Assembly (NCBI GenBank): GCA_016710525.1
Contig: JADJVQ010000003.1
Location: 186,001-250,000 of the forward strand
Length of the DNA stretch: 64,000 nucleotides
Direction: 5' to 3'
DNA from: Burkholderiaceae bacterium
Lineage (GTDB): Bacteria > Pseudomonadota > Gammaproteobacteria > Burkholderiales > Burkholderiaceae_E
This document shows positions 31,489-40,826 of the stretch, in pieces; within the stretch, counting starts at the first letter, position 1; each line of letters begins with the position of its first letter. The position numbers and the translations under genes are program-made. A model generated the notes under the pieces. It was not told where the DNA came from. It saw nothing but the letters and a program-made list of their open reading frames with translations, and searched no databases.

Positions 31489-32751
31489 TTATCGCGCCAT
31501 GCTCGCCGCCACCTTGGCGGCATCGGGCAGGTTGCCCACCTTCGCCTGCCGGGCCAGCGGCTTGCACCAGAACCGGTTGTCGTCGGCGAACTCCGGGAAC
31601 AGGTCGCGCAGCTTCGGCATGACCTTTTCGGCGAACAGGCGGGTGGAGTACATGCACTTGTCCAGCGGCATGTCGCCCACGTGCAGCAGGCAGAAGATGT
31701 TGCCCACGTTGAGGCCCTTGATCAGGTCTTCCATGCGCTGGCGGACGGTCTCGGGGCTGCCGGCGATGATGTGCCCGCCTTCGACCAGGTCCTTCCAGGT
31801 GAGCGAGGCATAACCGCCGCGCACCGGCGCATATTGCGACAGCGCGCCGCTCTGGATGGTCTTGATCGTGCGATACCCGGGGGCGTCGGCAAATCCCGGG
31901 AAGACGTGCAGGCAGCGGTTGTAGAAATAGAGCACGTGCTCCGAATACAGCCGCTCGGCCTCCTCATCGGTCTCGGCCACGCAGATGGTCTGCGCGAAGC
32001 CGGCGCGATAGGGCGACGCGTCGGGCGCGTTGCGCTGCGCCACCCGGTCCCAGTAGCCGGCCAGCAGCGCCTTGGCGCGGATGTAGCCGGAGAACGACAG
32101 GTAGGAGTACGAGTAGGTGTTGTCGATGCAGAAGTCGTAGGTCTCGACCGACCCGCCGCCCGGGATGTGCACCGGCGGATGCGGCTGCTGCACCGGCCGC
32201 GGCCAGATGTTCACATAGCGCAGCTGCGTGTAGCGGCCATTGAAGGCGAACGGTTCGGGCTCGGTCCAGGCCCGTTTGATCAGGTCATGGGCCTCGGCGT
32301 ACTTCTCGCGTGTGAGCGCCGGAATCTGCCCGTAGCAGTAGTTCGTGTCCATGCTGGTGCCCACCGGGAAGCCGGCCACCAGCCGTCCCCCCGAGATGCA
32401 GTCGAGCATCGCGAACTCTTCGGCCACCCGCACCGGCGGGTTGTACAGCGCGATCGAATTGCCCAGCACCACCAGCGCGACATCCGATGTGCGCCGCGCC
32501 AGACCGGCGGCAATGATGTTCGGCGAGGGCATGATGCCGTAGCCGTTCTGGTGATGCTCGTTCACCCCGATGCCGTCGAAGCCCAGCGTGCCCGCGTACT
32601 CCAGCAGGTCCATGTACATGTTGTAGACGTCATGTGCCCGGACCGGGTCGAAGAGCTTGGAGTCGATGTCGACCCACACCGACCGGTTCTTCTCGCGGAA
32701 GTCGGCCGGCAGGTCGGGCCAGGGCATCAGGTTGAACCAGGTGAAGCGCAT
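31489..32751 (-). CDS. LLM class flavin-dependent oxidoreductase (luciferase-like)
   Basis: A 420-residue bacterial-luciferase-like flavoenzyme. MRFTWFNLMPWPDLP opens the protein, GIGVNEHHQNGYG lies near residue 63, and GGRLVAGFPVGTSMDTNY near 122. Such enzymes use reduced FMN to oxidise or cleave organic substrates. ATG 32751 is preceded by GGAG. It is the first gene of a minus-strand group with the hydrolase and enoyl-CoA hydratase. The combination suggests oxygenation, hydrolysis and beta-oxidation of an alicyclic or long-chain compound, but the compound cannot be named. Confidence 0.87.
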   Translation of the reverse strand: MRFTWFNLMPWPDLPADFREKNRSVWVDIDSKLFDPVRAHDVYNMYMDLLEYAGTLGFDGIGVNEHHQNGYGIMPSPNIIAAGLARRTSDVALVVLGNSIALYNPPVRVAEEFAMLDCISGGRLVAGFPVGTSMDTNYCYGQIPALTREKYAEAHDLIKRAWTEPEPFAFNGRYTQLRYVNIWPRPVQQPHPPVHIPGGGSVETYDFCIDNTYSYSYLSFSGYIRAKALLAGYWDRVAQRNAPDASPYRAGFAQTICVAETDEEAERLYSEHVLYFYNRCLHVFPGFADAPGYRTIKTIQSGALSQYAPVRGGYASLTWKDLVEGGHIIAGSPETVRQRMEDLIKGLNVGNIFCLLHVGDMPLDKCMYSTRLFAEKVMPKLRDLFPEFADDNRFWCKPLARQAKVGNLPDAAKVAASMAR

Positions 32752-32884
32752 GGAGAGGCTCCGGAGGTGGGGGCGGTGGGCAGAGGATAGCGGTAGAGCG
32801 GTGCAGGGCGGGGTTGGGATAGGGGAGAAACGGGACATGGAGGCCGGCGCCCGATCCTTCGATTTCGCCGATTGAAGCCGGGCT

Positions 32885-34537
32885 TCAGCGGCTCAGTACC
32901 GCCCTGGCAATGTCGAGAATCATCCCGCGCAGATGCGACGCATCCTTCGCGAACCCATAGACATACCGATCCGGTCGCACCAGCGCCGCGCGGGCTGCGT
33001 GCCCGCGCAGCCAGCCGGTGAGCAGGCCGTCTCGCTCGGTCACCCGCAGCGCCTCGCGTGCTTCCCGGATCGGCGCCTTCGCGCCGACCGACATCCCGGC
33101 CCATGTCACGACGGCCAGCTTCCCCTGCAGGCGTTCCCACAGTGCCGCGGTGTCGGCATCGAGCCAGGCGATCGGCTCTTCATCGCACGACACGATCGCG
33201 AAGCCGGGGGGCAGACGATCGTCCAGGCGCACGAAACCGTCTGCGTCCTGTACCCAAGGCTGCACGAAGAGTTCGCCCGCGCCGGGTCGAGGCCGCCGGT
33301 CCTCTTCATGATCGATCAGGCCGGCTTCAAGGCCAGGAATGAATTTTTGGCGGACGGTTTCGGATTGGCCGCTGGCCAGCAGCGCGCCCAGCTCGAGGTC
33401 GCGCGCCCTCGCGCGTTCGACGTCGAGCTCGCCGATGATCAGGCCGAAATCCTTGGCGTGTCCGACCACCGTTCGAACATGCCGCTTGCGTTCGATGCCG
33501 TAAGTGTCGAGCAGCGCGGGGTTCCAGCCCAGCCGCCCGACGCCGTCGAGCTTCCAAGCGAGGTTGTAGGCATCGCGCACCGCCGCGCACAGGCCCTGGC
33601 CCAGGAACGGGGGCATCTGATGGGCCGCGTCGCCGAGCAGGAACACCCGCCCCTCGCGCCAGCGCTCCACGACCAGCGCGTGGAAGCGGTAGACCGCGAC
33701 CCGATGCAATTCCAGGTGAGTCGTGTCGACGAAGCTCGAAAGCGCCTTCATCACCGATTCGTCGCTGGCGAAGTCTTCGGGTTTCTCGCCCGGGAGCAGC
33801 TTGACCTCCCACCGACGCAAATCGCCGGGCCCGACGATGTAGGTGCCGGGCCGTGAGGGTCGGCAGTACTGAACGCATCGGGGTGCAAGCCGTGTGGGCC
33901 CGCGCACCCAGGCATCGACGACGATCCACCATTCGTCGAAGGCCAGGTCTTCGATCGGTGCACCCGACTGGCGGCGCACCGTGCTGCGGCTGCCGTCGGC
34001 GCCCACGAGCCAGCGCGCGGTCAGCGTCGTGGACTGGCCGTCAGCCAGCCGGCGCACCGACGCCGTCACGCCATCGTCGTCCTGTCCGTAGTGCAGCAGT
34101 TCATGGCCGAGCATCTCGACCACGCCCGGATAGCGCGACACCCCTTTGCGCAGTGACGCCTCCAGCTCGGGCTGCATGAACATCCAGCTGGGCATCCACG
34201 CCAGCGGCTCGGGCGGGGGCGCGGGGTAGAAGCGCTTGATCACCTGCCCTTGCAGCCCGACGTAGTCGGTGCCGGGGTGCGCCCAGCGAGTGTCGATCGA
34301 GTCGGCCAGACCGCATTCCTGAAAGGTGCGCAGCACCTCGTGATCGGCGGTGATCGCCCGAGGCTTCGGGTAGATCCCGGTGGCGACATCGAGCACGGCG
34401 ATCCGCCAGCCGCGCCGGCCCAGCAGGTTGGCCAGCGTCGCGCCGCCCGGGCCGTAACCGGCGATGATCAGGTCGTGGTCGGGCGCGCGCGCGCCTGGCG
34501 CGGCAACCCCGAACGTGCCTTCGGTCCGGGCCGTCAT
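32885..34537 (-). CDS. FAD-dependent hydroxylase, MhpA/PheA-type group A monooxygenase
   Basis: A 550-residue enzyme. IIAGYGPGGATLANLLGRRGW near residue 24 binds FAD, a WLVGADGSRSTVRR (DG) motif lies near 180, and FLLGDAAHQMPPFLGQG near 305. A C-terminal thioredoxin-like domain follows from about residue 400, as in 3-(3-hydroxyphenyl)propionate hydroxylase. ATG 34537 is chosen because GAGG lies just upstream; an ATG at 34609 would add 24 unconserved residues. It is 133 bp upstream of the LLM gene and divergent from the FAD oxidoreductase at 34723. It probably hydroxylates an aromatic acid. Confidence 0.87.
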   Translation of the reverse strand: MTARTEGTFGVAAPGARAPDHDLIIAGYGPGGATLANLLGRRGWRIAVLDVATGIYPKPRAITADHEVLRTFQECGLADSIDTRWAHPGTDYVGLQGQVIKRFYPAPPPEPLAWMPSWMFMQPELEASLRKGVSRYPGVVEMLGHELLHYGQDDDGVTASVRRLADGQSTTLTARWLVGADGSRSTVRRQSGAPIEDLAFDEWWIVVDAWVRGPTRLAPRCVQYCRPSRPGTYIVGPGDLRRWEVKLLPGEKPEDFASDESVMKALSSFVDTTHLELHRVAVYRFHALVVERWREGRVFLLGDAAHQMPPFLGQGLCAAVRDAYNLAWKLDGVGRLGWNPALLDTYGIERKRHVRTVVGHAKDFGLIIGELDVERARARDLELGALLASGQSETVRQKFIPGLEAGLIDHEEDRRPRPGAGELFVQPWVQDADGFVRLDDRLPPGFAIVSCDEEPIAWLDADTAALWERLQGKLAVVTWAGMSVGAKAPIREAREALRVTERDGLLTGWLRGHAARAALVRPDRYVYGFAKDASHLRGMILDIARAVLSR

Positions 34538-34613
34538 CGACCCTCGCGGTCGCGAAGGGCGGGGGGGTGCAGTGTCTCGCAGCGCATGATCAGCGAATCC
34601 ATTGCCCATTTAT

Positions 34614-34626
34614 CGAACTTCGTTCG
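34614..34626. promoter_or_regulatory. Short palindrome in the divergent intergenic region
   Basis: CGAAC-TTC-GTTCG is a perfect five-base inverted repeat with a three-base centre, set in a relatively AT-rich patch between two divergent oxidoreductase genes. It may be a regulator site. No regulator gene is nearby. Confidence 0.3.
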
Positions 34627-34722
34627 CGTGTGTCAAGCCGCCTGCAACGCTTCAGGTACGCTTCACCGGGGATGCGCCCGATCGCGCGCGCGTCGGCCGA
34701 TGAACCGTGTAGGAGCCACACC

Positions 34723-36120
34723 ATGACCCTCCCGTCCCGCCAACTCGGTAGCGTCGTCGAACCGCGTCGCGAAACCGCCGTCCTCGACGAAGTCGATGTG
34801 CTCGTGCTGGGCGGCGGTCCCGCCGGCATTGCCGCTGCCACCCAGGCCGCCCGACAGGGCCAGCGCACCTTGCTCGTCGAGCGCTACGGCTTCCTGGGCG
34901 GCATGGGCACCGCCGCCGGTGTCACCAACTTCTGCGGGCTGCATGCCAGCGTCCACGGCGAGATCCGCCAGGTGGTGCACGGCCTGGCCGACGAACTGCT
35001 CGATCGGCTGCGCGCGCTGGGCGGGCTGCGCGATCCGCACCCGCTGTTCGGTGGCAGGAGCGCAGCGCAGGCGTACGACAACGCCGCGCTGAAGGTGGCG
35101 GCCGACGAACTCGTCACCGGCAGCGGCGCACGGCTGCTTTTCCACGCCCTCGCGGTCGGGGTGGTGATGGGCGGGCCCTCGCGCATCGACGCATTGCTGG
35201 TCGAATCCAAGTCGGGCCGCGGCGCGGTGCGCGCGCGCAGCTTCATCGACTGCTCGGGCGATGGCGACCTGGCCGCGTTCGCGGGCGTGCCCTTCGAGAA
35301 GGGCGAGGACGGCCACGGCATGATGTACCCGTCGATGATGTTCCGTGTCCACGGCGTGGACCCGGTGCGCGCCGGCGACGCCTGGAACCACTTCGGCCCG
35401 CTGATGGAAAAGGCCGAGCAGCGCGGTTATCGGTTCTCGCGCAAATCGCCGGTGATCCGGCCGCAGACCAATCCCGCGGAATGGCGGGCCAACGTCACCC
35501 AGTTGAGCAATGCCGATGGCGGACCGGTTGACGGCACCGATGTCTGGCAACTGAGCGCGGCCGAGATCGACGGCCGCGCCCAGGCGGTGAACTTCGTGCG
35601 CTTCCTGCGCGAGTTCGCACCAGGATTCGAGAAAGCCTACCTGCTGGAGATCGCGCCCCAGGTGGGCATCCGCGAGACCCGGCGCATCGTCGGCGCCTAC
35701 CAGCTGACCGAGGCCGACGTGCTCGCCAGCGTCAGCTTCGAGGACACGATCGGCGTGAACGGCTGGATGGTCGAGGAGCACGTGGCCGGCAATGTGTCTT
35801 TCCGGTTCCCGACGGTTTCGGGCGGCCGCGGTTTCAATCACCTGCCGTATCGGATGCTGCTGCCGCAAGGGGTGGACAACCTGCTGGTGGCCGGGCGCTG
35901 CGCCTCGATGACGCACGGCGGTCAATCGGCGGCACGGGTGTCGGGTGGCTGCTTCGTGATGGGGCAGGCGGCGGGCAGTGCGGCGGCCCTGGCGCACGGC
36001 GGTGGCATGGCGGCGCGCGAGCTCCCGGTGGCCAGCCTGCAGGCTCGACTGGCCTCGGACGGGGCCTTCCTCGGCCGCGAGCCGACCGATCCCCTGTCGC
36101 CTCCTATAATGACCCGATGA
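34723..36120 (+). CDS. FAD-dependent oxidoreductase (FAD_oxidored family)
   Basis: A 465-residue flavoprotein. VDVLVLGGGPAGIAAATQAARQG near residue 25 is the dinucleotide fold, followed by ERYGFLGGMGTAAGVTNFCG, the usual second motif. FIDCSGDGDLAAFAGVPFEKG lies near 180 and NLLVAGRCASMTHGGQSAARV near 385. The family is widespread but lacks a general function; members oxidise small organic compounds. ATG 34723 has AGGAG seven bases upstream. The stop overlaps the start of the SDR gene (ATGA at 36117-36120), so the two are translationally coupled. Confidence 0.85.
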   Translation: MTLPSRQLGSVVEPRRETAVLDEVDVLVLGGGPAGIAAATQAARQGQRTLLVERYGFLGGMGTAAGVTNFCGLHASVHGEIRQVVHGLADELLDRLRALGGLRDPHPLFGGRSAAQAYDNAALKVAADELVTGSGARLLFHALAVGVVMGGPSRIDALLVESKSGRGAVRARSFIDCSGDGDLAAFAGVPFEKGEDGHGMMYPSMMFRVHGVDPVRAGDAWNHFGPLMEKAEQRGYRFSRKSPVIRPQTNPAEWRANVTQLSNADGGPVDGTDVWQLSAAEIDGRAQAVNFVRFLREFAPGFEKAYLLEIAPQVGIRETRRIVGAYQLTEADVLASVSFEDTIGVNGWMVEEHVAGNVSFRFPTVSGGRGFNHLPYRMLLPQGVDNLLVAGRCASMTHGGQSAARVSGGCFVMGQAAGSAAALAHGGGMAARELPVASLQARLASDGAFLGREPTDPLSPPIMTR

Positions 36121-36899
36121 CGACAACCCCCCGGGTGGCATTGGTCACCGGTGCCGCGCGCGGCATCGGCCTCGCGGTGGCCCGCCGCTTCCTGGCCGAG
36201 GGCTGGCGCGTGGCGATGCTGGACATCGACGCGCCCGCATTGGCCCTGGCCGCCGCCGAGCTGGCCGAGCACGCGCGCGTGCTCACGCTGGCCTGCGACG
36301 TCGCCCTCGAAGACCAGGTGGCCGCCGCGGTGCAGCGGCTGGACGCCCATTTCGGCCGGCTCGATGCGCTGGTGAACAACGCCGGAGTCGCGGTGTTCAA
36401 GCCGTTACTGCAGACCACCGCGCAGGAATGGGAGCGGGTGATCGCGGTCAACCTCACCGGGCCATTCCTGTGCACCCAGGCCGCTGCGCCGGTGATGCTG
36501 CGCGGCGGGGGCGGCAGCGTCGTCAACATTGCCTCGATCTCGGGCCTGCGCGCCAGCCTGCTGCGGGTGGCCTATGGCACCAGCAAGGCCGGACTGATCC
36601 ACCTCACCAAGCAGCAGGCGGCCGAGCTGGGTGCGGTGGGCATCCGGGTCAATGCGATCGCCCCCGGCCCGGTGGATACCGCCATGGCCAAGCAGGTGCA
36701 CACCGCCGATATTCGCGCCGACTACCACGACGCCATTCCTTTGAACCGCTATGGCACCGAGGACGAGATCGCCTCGGGCGTGTGGTTCCTGTGCAGCGAG
36801 TCGGCCAGCTACATCAATGGCCAGACCCTGGCGGTCGACGGCGGCTTCGATGCCACCGGCATCGGATTGCCCAGCCTTCGCCGTGAACGAAGCGACTGA
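36117..36899 (+). CDS. SDR family NAD(P)-dependent oxidoreductase
   Basis: A 260-residue classical short-chain dehydrogenase. TGAARGIGLA (residues 11-20), LVNNAGV (near 85), the serine in NIASISGL, and YGTSKAG with catalytic Tyr and Lys near 154-158 are all present. The C-terminus AVDGGFDATG is typical. It likely oxidises an alcohol or 3-hydroxyacyl compound using NAD. It overlaps the FAD oxidoreductase by four bases and precedes the thiolase by 135 bp, consistent with a short catabolic operon. Confidence 0.9.
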   Translation: MTTTPRVALVTGAARGIGLAVARRFLAEGWRVAMLDIDAPALALAAAELAEHARVLTLACDVALEDQVAAAVQRLDAHFGRLDALVNNAGVAVFKPLLQTTAQEWERVIAVNLTGPFLCTQAAAPVMLRGGGGSVVNIASISGLRASLLRVAYGTSKAGLIHLTKQQAAELGAVGIRVNAIAPGPVDTAMAKQVHTADIRADYHDAIPLNRYGTEDEIASGVWFLCSESASYINGQTLAVDGGFDATGIGLPSLRRERSD

Positions 36900-37034
36900 G
36901 CCCGCTCACCGGATCTCCCGCGAGCCGCCGCGCGACCGCCTGCCGGAGCGCAGCGACGCGCGGGAATCCCCCCGGCGGTGCGGTATGGTTGACCCCTCTT
37001 TCCGACTCCACTTCCTCTTCGACAGGACAAATCC

Positions 37035-38252
37035 ATGACCATCGACACCGTCATCTGCGCGCCCCTGCGCACGCCCGTCGGCCGCTTCGGCGGCGTCTTC
37101 AAAGATCTGTCGGCCCACCACCTGGGCGCGACCGTCATCCGCGGTCTGCTCGAGCGCACGAAGCTGCCGGTCGACCAGGTCGACGACGTCATCTTCGCCC
37201 AGTGCTACCCGAGCATGGATGCGCCCGCGCTGGGCCGCGTGGTGGGTCTGGACGCCGGCCTGCCGATCACCGTCGGCGGCATCCAGCTCGATCGGCGCTG
37301 CGGCTCGGGACTGCAAGCCATCGCGTATGCGGTGATGCAGGTGGCCACCGGCGCCTCGCGCGTGGTGATTGCCGGCGGCGCCGAGTCGATGAGCAACGCG
37401 CCCTTCTACTCCACCGGCCTGCGCTGGGGGGTCAAGGGCGAGGGCATGAACTTTTCCGATGCGCTGGCGCGTGGCCGTGTCACCGCCGGCGGGCGCAACT
37501 TCCCGGTGCCCGGCGGCATGATCGAGACCGCCGAGAACCTGCGCCGCGAGTACAAGATCGGCCGCCAGGAGCAGGACGAGTTCTCGGCGCGCTCGCACCA
37601 GCGTGCGGTGGCCGCGCAGACCGAGGGCCGCTTCGCGGATGCGATCGTGCCGGTGGAAGTGCCCGGCGCCAAGGGCAGCACGCTGGTCACCGCCGACGAG
37701 CATCCGCGCCCGGGCACCACGGCCGAGAGCCTGGGCAAGCTCAAGCCGATGATGCTCAGGCAGGACCCCGAGGCCACCGTGACCGCCGGCAACGCCAGCG
37801 GCCAGAACGACGGCGCCTCGGCCTGCATCGTCACCACCGCCGCGCTGGCGCGCGAGATGGGCCTGACGCCGCTGGCGCGGATGGTGACGTGGTCGATCGG
37901 CGGCGTCGCACCGAACCGCATGGGCATCGGCCCGGTGCCGGCAACCGCCAAGGCGCTGGAGCGCGCGGGTCTCACGCTGGCGCAGATGGACCTGATCGAG
38001 CTCAATGAAGCGTTCGCTTCGCAGGTGCTGGCCTGCACCCGCGAATGGAAGTTCACCGATCAGGACTTCGAACGCATGAACGTCAATGGCTCCGGCATCT
38101 CGCTGGGCCATCCGGTGGGCGCCACCGGCGGGCGCATCCTGTCGACGCTGGTCGGCGAGATGCATCGGCGCGGCGCCCGCTACGGCCTGGAGACCATGTG
38201 CATCGGCGGCGGCCAGGGCATTTCGGCGGTGTTCGAGCGTATCGGCGGGTAA
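37035..38252 (+). CDS. Acetyl-CoA C-acyltransferase (thiolase)
   Basis: A 405-residue type II thiolase. The nucleophilic Cys89 lies in LDRRCGSGLQA; NEAFASQVL, GSGISLGHPVGATGGRI (His) and TMCIGGGQG (second Cys) complete the active site. It cleaves 3-ketoacyl-CoA with CoA in the cytoplasm. ATG 37035 has AGGA ten bases upstream. It follows the SDR gene. A degraded piece of a similar thiolase remains at 43598-43666, beside the insertion sequences. Confidence 0.93.
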   Translation: MTIDTVICAPLRTPVGRFGGVFKDLSAHHLGATVIRGLLERTKLPVDQVDDVIFAQCYPSMDAPALGRVVGLDAGLPITVGGIQLDRRCGSGLQAIAYAVMQVATGASRVVIAGGAESMSNAPFYSTGLRWGVKGEGMNFSDALARGRVTAGGRNFPVPGGMIETAENLRREYKIGRQEQDEFSARSHQRAVAAQTEGRFADAIVPVEVPGAKGSTLVTADEHPRPGTTAESLGKLKPMMLRQDPEATVTAGNASGQNDGASACIVTTAALAREMGLTPLARMVTWSIGGVAPNRMGIGPVPATAKALERAGLTLAQMDLIELNEAFASQVLACTREWKFTDQDFERMNVNGSGISLGHPVGATGGRILSTLVGEMHRRGARYGLETMCIGGGQGISAVFERIGG

Positions 38253-38332
38253 GCCGCTCCACCCGGACACGTCGCGGCGACCACCCGGGACGCCGCCGAC
38301 TCCGGCACCGACCTTCGAAACAGGGATGCATC

Positions 38333-38983
38333 ATGTCCAAACTCCGGGTAGAGAGCTTCACGATTTCGCTCGACGGCTTCGGCGCTGGCCCGAACCAGGA
38401 TCTCGAAAACCCCCTCGGGGTCGGCGGCACATCGCTTCACGCATGGGCCATGTCCACGCGGACGTTCCAGAAGGCGGTGTTCGGCGGCGAAGGCGGGGCG
38501 ACGCAGGGTATCGACGAAGACTTCGCGGCGCGCGGCTTCAGCAACTTCGGCGCATGGATCCTCGGCAGGAACATGTTCGGGCCCGTCCGCGGCCCCTGGC
38601 CGGATGAAGCCTGGCGGGGCTGGTGGGGAGAGAACCCCGTGTATCACGTTCCGGTGTTCGTGCTGACGCACCATGCGCGCGCACCGCTGGTCATGGAAGG
38701 CGGAACGACCTTCCATTTCGTGACCGACGGTATCGACGCCGCACTGGCGCGAGCCCGCGAAGCCGCCGCGGGGAAGGACGTCCGTCTGGGTGGTGGCGTC
38801 CAGGTCATCCAGCAGTACCTTCGCCGGCGTCTGATCGATGAAATGCACGTTGCCATTTCGCCGGTCCTTCTGGGCTCAGGCGAGCGACTGTTCGAAGGGG
38901 TGGACCTTCCCGCCCTGGGCTACGCCTGCACCCGGCATGAGGCCTCGCCGCTGGCCACTCACCTGATCATCACGCGCCAGTGA
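38333..38983 (+). CDS. Dihydrofolate reductase family protein (RibD C-terminal domain)
   Basis: A 216-residue protein of the DHFR/RibD-C fold. VESFTISLDGFGAG opens it, WILGRNMFGPVRGPW lies near residue 80, VFVLTHHARAPLVMEGGTTFHFVTDG near 110, and the strand VRLGGGVQVIQQYL near 150. Stand-alone members of this family are common and poorly characterised NADPH-dependent reductases. ATG 38333 has AGGGA six bases upstream. It stands 80 bp after the thiolase and may be separately expressed. Confidence 0.88.
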   Translation: MSKLRVESFTISLDGFGAGPNQDLENPLGVGGTSLHAWAMSTRTFQKAVFGGEGGATQGIDEDFAARGFSNFGAWILGRNMFGPVRGPWPDEAWRGWWGENPVYHVPVFVLTHHARAPLVMEGGTTFHFVTDGIDAALARAREAAAGKDVRLGGGVQVIQQYLRRRLIDEMHVAISPVLLGSGERLFEGVDLPALGYACTRHEASPLATHLIITRQ

Positions 38984-39043
38984 GCGCCAAGGTGCAGAGC
39001 CCTCCGTGCCCGGCCGTCCGGCTGCGCTGGAGCCCGCACCTGA

Positions 39044-39895
39044 ATGCAACTCCCTCCATCCCTTGTCCGAAACCCGACTATGCCCCTTTGTCTCCGAGCC
39101 TCGACCCACGCAGCCTGGCCGCCCTATGCCCTCGTCGCGCTATTGACCGTCTCAGCAGGACCGGTCGGCGCCCAGGCGAAATACAGCGCCGGCGACCGGG
39201 TGTTGTGCAACGTCGTCGGGATGCCAGACCCCCAGTATGAGAAGTACTACGAAAAAGGCACGGTGCTGCCCTTTCGACGCGGCGATGGTGAAGACGGCAG
39301 CTGGTATCGGGTGAAGGCCGATTCGAACGGTGTCGAGTACTACTGCAAGCTCAATGTGATCCGGCCCCTGGCCGCGGCACCTGCCCAGCCGACGGTTGCT
39401 GCGGCACCCGCAGCGCCGCCTGCAGCCCCGAACGGACCCAAGCCGCCAGCCACGGCGGTGGCGCCGGCCGTGCCGGCGCCACGTGAGCCGGCCGCTCCAA
39501 CCGCCTTCGTGCCGTGTCCGGTCGCGCAATCGCCGAGCAAGAACGGCGCGCAGCCCGACCCGGCACTGCTGACCAGGCTCATCCGCTGCGCCAAAGGCGA
39601 AAAGCCTGTCCCGCCGGGTCAGGAGGGCGCGGTGCAGGTGGAGGTGAGCGCGCTTCAGGTGGGCGGATCGCGTCCCTGGAGCTACCGGCAGGACCAGGGC
39701 AACGGCCAGGTCGGGACTCTGGTGTATCCGGTCAAGGCGACCTATACCGTCCGTACGCTGTACCGCGCGGCAACCGAAGTGGAAGAGAACTGGATCCGCA
39801 TCCTGAATGTCTATGTCGACCCGTTCGGCGAGTGGCGCATCGGCTCCGAAGAGACGGTCAAGGCCGGCACGGCTCGGCGCATTCCCGTCCGCTGA
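39044..39895 (+). CDS. Secreted protein of unknown function with an Ala/Pro linker
   Basis: A 283-residue protein that I do not recognise. Residues 20-44 form a signal peptide ending VGAQA. A first domain (residues 45-108) has YSAGDRVLCNVVGMPDPQYEKYYEKG. Residues 109-155 are an Ala/Pro-rich linker. The C-terminal domain (about 160-283) contains paired cysteines and WSYRQDQGNGQVGTLVYPVKATYTV. ATG 39044 and ATG 39080 are both possible; the second would give a more standard signal peptide. Neighbours give no clue. Confidence 0.7.
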   Translation: MQLPPSLVRNPTMPLCLRASTHAAWPPYALVALLTVSAGPVGAQAKYSAGDRVLCNVVGMPDPQYEKYYEKGTVLPFRRGDGEDGSWYRVKADSNGVEYYCKLNVIRPLAAAPAQPTVAAAPAAPPAAPNGPKPPATAVAPAVPAPREPAAPTAFVPCPVAQSPSKNGAQPDPALLTRLIRCAKGEKPVPPGQEGAVQVEVSALQVGGSRPWSYRQDQGNGQVGTLVYPVKATYTVRTLYRAATEVEENWIRILNVYVDPFGEWRIGSEETVKAGTARRIPVR

Positions 39896-39925
39896 TGCCA
39901 GGACAAGCTGCGGTCCGCCCGGTGC

Positions 39926-40726
39926 TCAAGTCGACGTCAGGTGCATCCCGTAGTCCAGTTCGACGATCGAACCGGTCATCATCGACGCGCCGGTCGACAG
40001 CCAGTAAATGGCTTCGGCAACCTCGTCCGGGTGACCCAGCCGCTTGAGCGGTGACACCTTCACCTGGTGCTCGCGGAAGGCGTCGAACATCGCGGGCGCG
40101 AGCCGTTGCACGAAGCCCTGTTCGACCAGCACCGGACAGACCGCGTTCACGCGCACCTCGGGCGCCAGCACACGGGCCATCGACAGGGTGAGTGCGTTGA
40201 CCGCCGCCTTGCTGCAGGCATAGGGCACCGACGAGCCGCTGCCCATCAGCGCCGCGACCGACGAGATGTTGACGATCGAGGCGCGCACCGGCTCGGTGGA
40301 CGCGGCCTTCAGCAGAGGCGCCGCCGCGCGGATCATCTGGAACGGGCCGATGGTGTTGACCGCGTAGATGCGCTGGAAGTCGTCGGCCGACACGTCGTGC
40401 AGGCGCGAGTGCGGCACCATCTTGCTGATGCCGGCGGCATTGACCAGCGCGTGCAGCATGCCGAAGGCCTCGCCGGTGGCCGCGAGCATGCGGACGCAGT
40501 CGGCGTCCTGGGTCACGTCGGCAGCCACGCACAGCGCGCGCTGGCCGGGTGCGGTGGCACCCGCGGCCACTTCCTGCGCTTCGGCCTGCTGGCCCTCGAG
40601 ATGATTGATCACCACGTTCCAGCCTTCGCGCAGGAAGCGCCGGGCGGTGGCGGCACCGATGCCGGAGGCGGCGCCGGTGACAAGGACGGTGCGGCGCGCG
40701 GTGGCAGCCGATTCGGGCGAGGTCAT
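39926..40726 (-). CDS. SDR family oxidoreductase
   Basis: A 266-residue short-chain dehydrogenase. VLVTGAASGIGAATARRFL lies near residue 14, LVNAAGIS near 93 (Asn-Ala-Ala-Gly instead of the usual Asn-Asn-Ala-Gly), and NISSVAAL and YACSKAAV supply the Ser, Tyr and Lys. ATG 40726 has ACAGGA upstream. It is convergent with the secreted protein gene and lies next to the IS1182 element, whose left end begins about 100 bp upstream of its start. That insertion may have separated it from its original promoter. Confidence 0.88.
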   Translation of the reverse strand: MTSPESAATARRTVLVTGAASGIGAATARRFLREGWNVVINHLEGQQAEAQEVAAGATAPGQRALCVAADVTQDADCVRMLAATGEAFGMLHALVNAAGISKMVPHSRLHDVSADDFQRIYAVNTIGPFQMIRAAAPLLKAASTEPVRASIVNISSVAALMGSGSSVPYACSKAAVNALTLSMARVLAPEVRVNAVCPVLVEQGFVQRLAPAMFDAFREHQVKVSPLKRLGHPDEVAEAIYWLSTGASMMTGSIVELDYGMHLTST

Positions 40727-40826
40727 GGTGATGTCCTGTCGGTGAAACTGCTTGGCGTCACGCACACCTCCGCGGCATGCGTGCGGACGATTTTACTCGG
40801 GTGCCATTCGGAACCGCGACCCCTAG

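Noticed and set aside
29112..31523. An 803-codon minus-strand frame spanning peptidase, hydratase and hydrolase genes
   Set aside because: It is an out-of-frame reading through three clear genes with their own motifs and ribosome sites.
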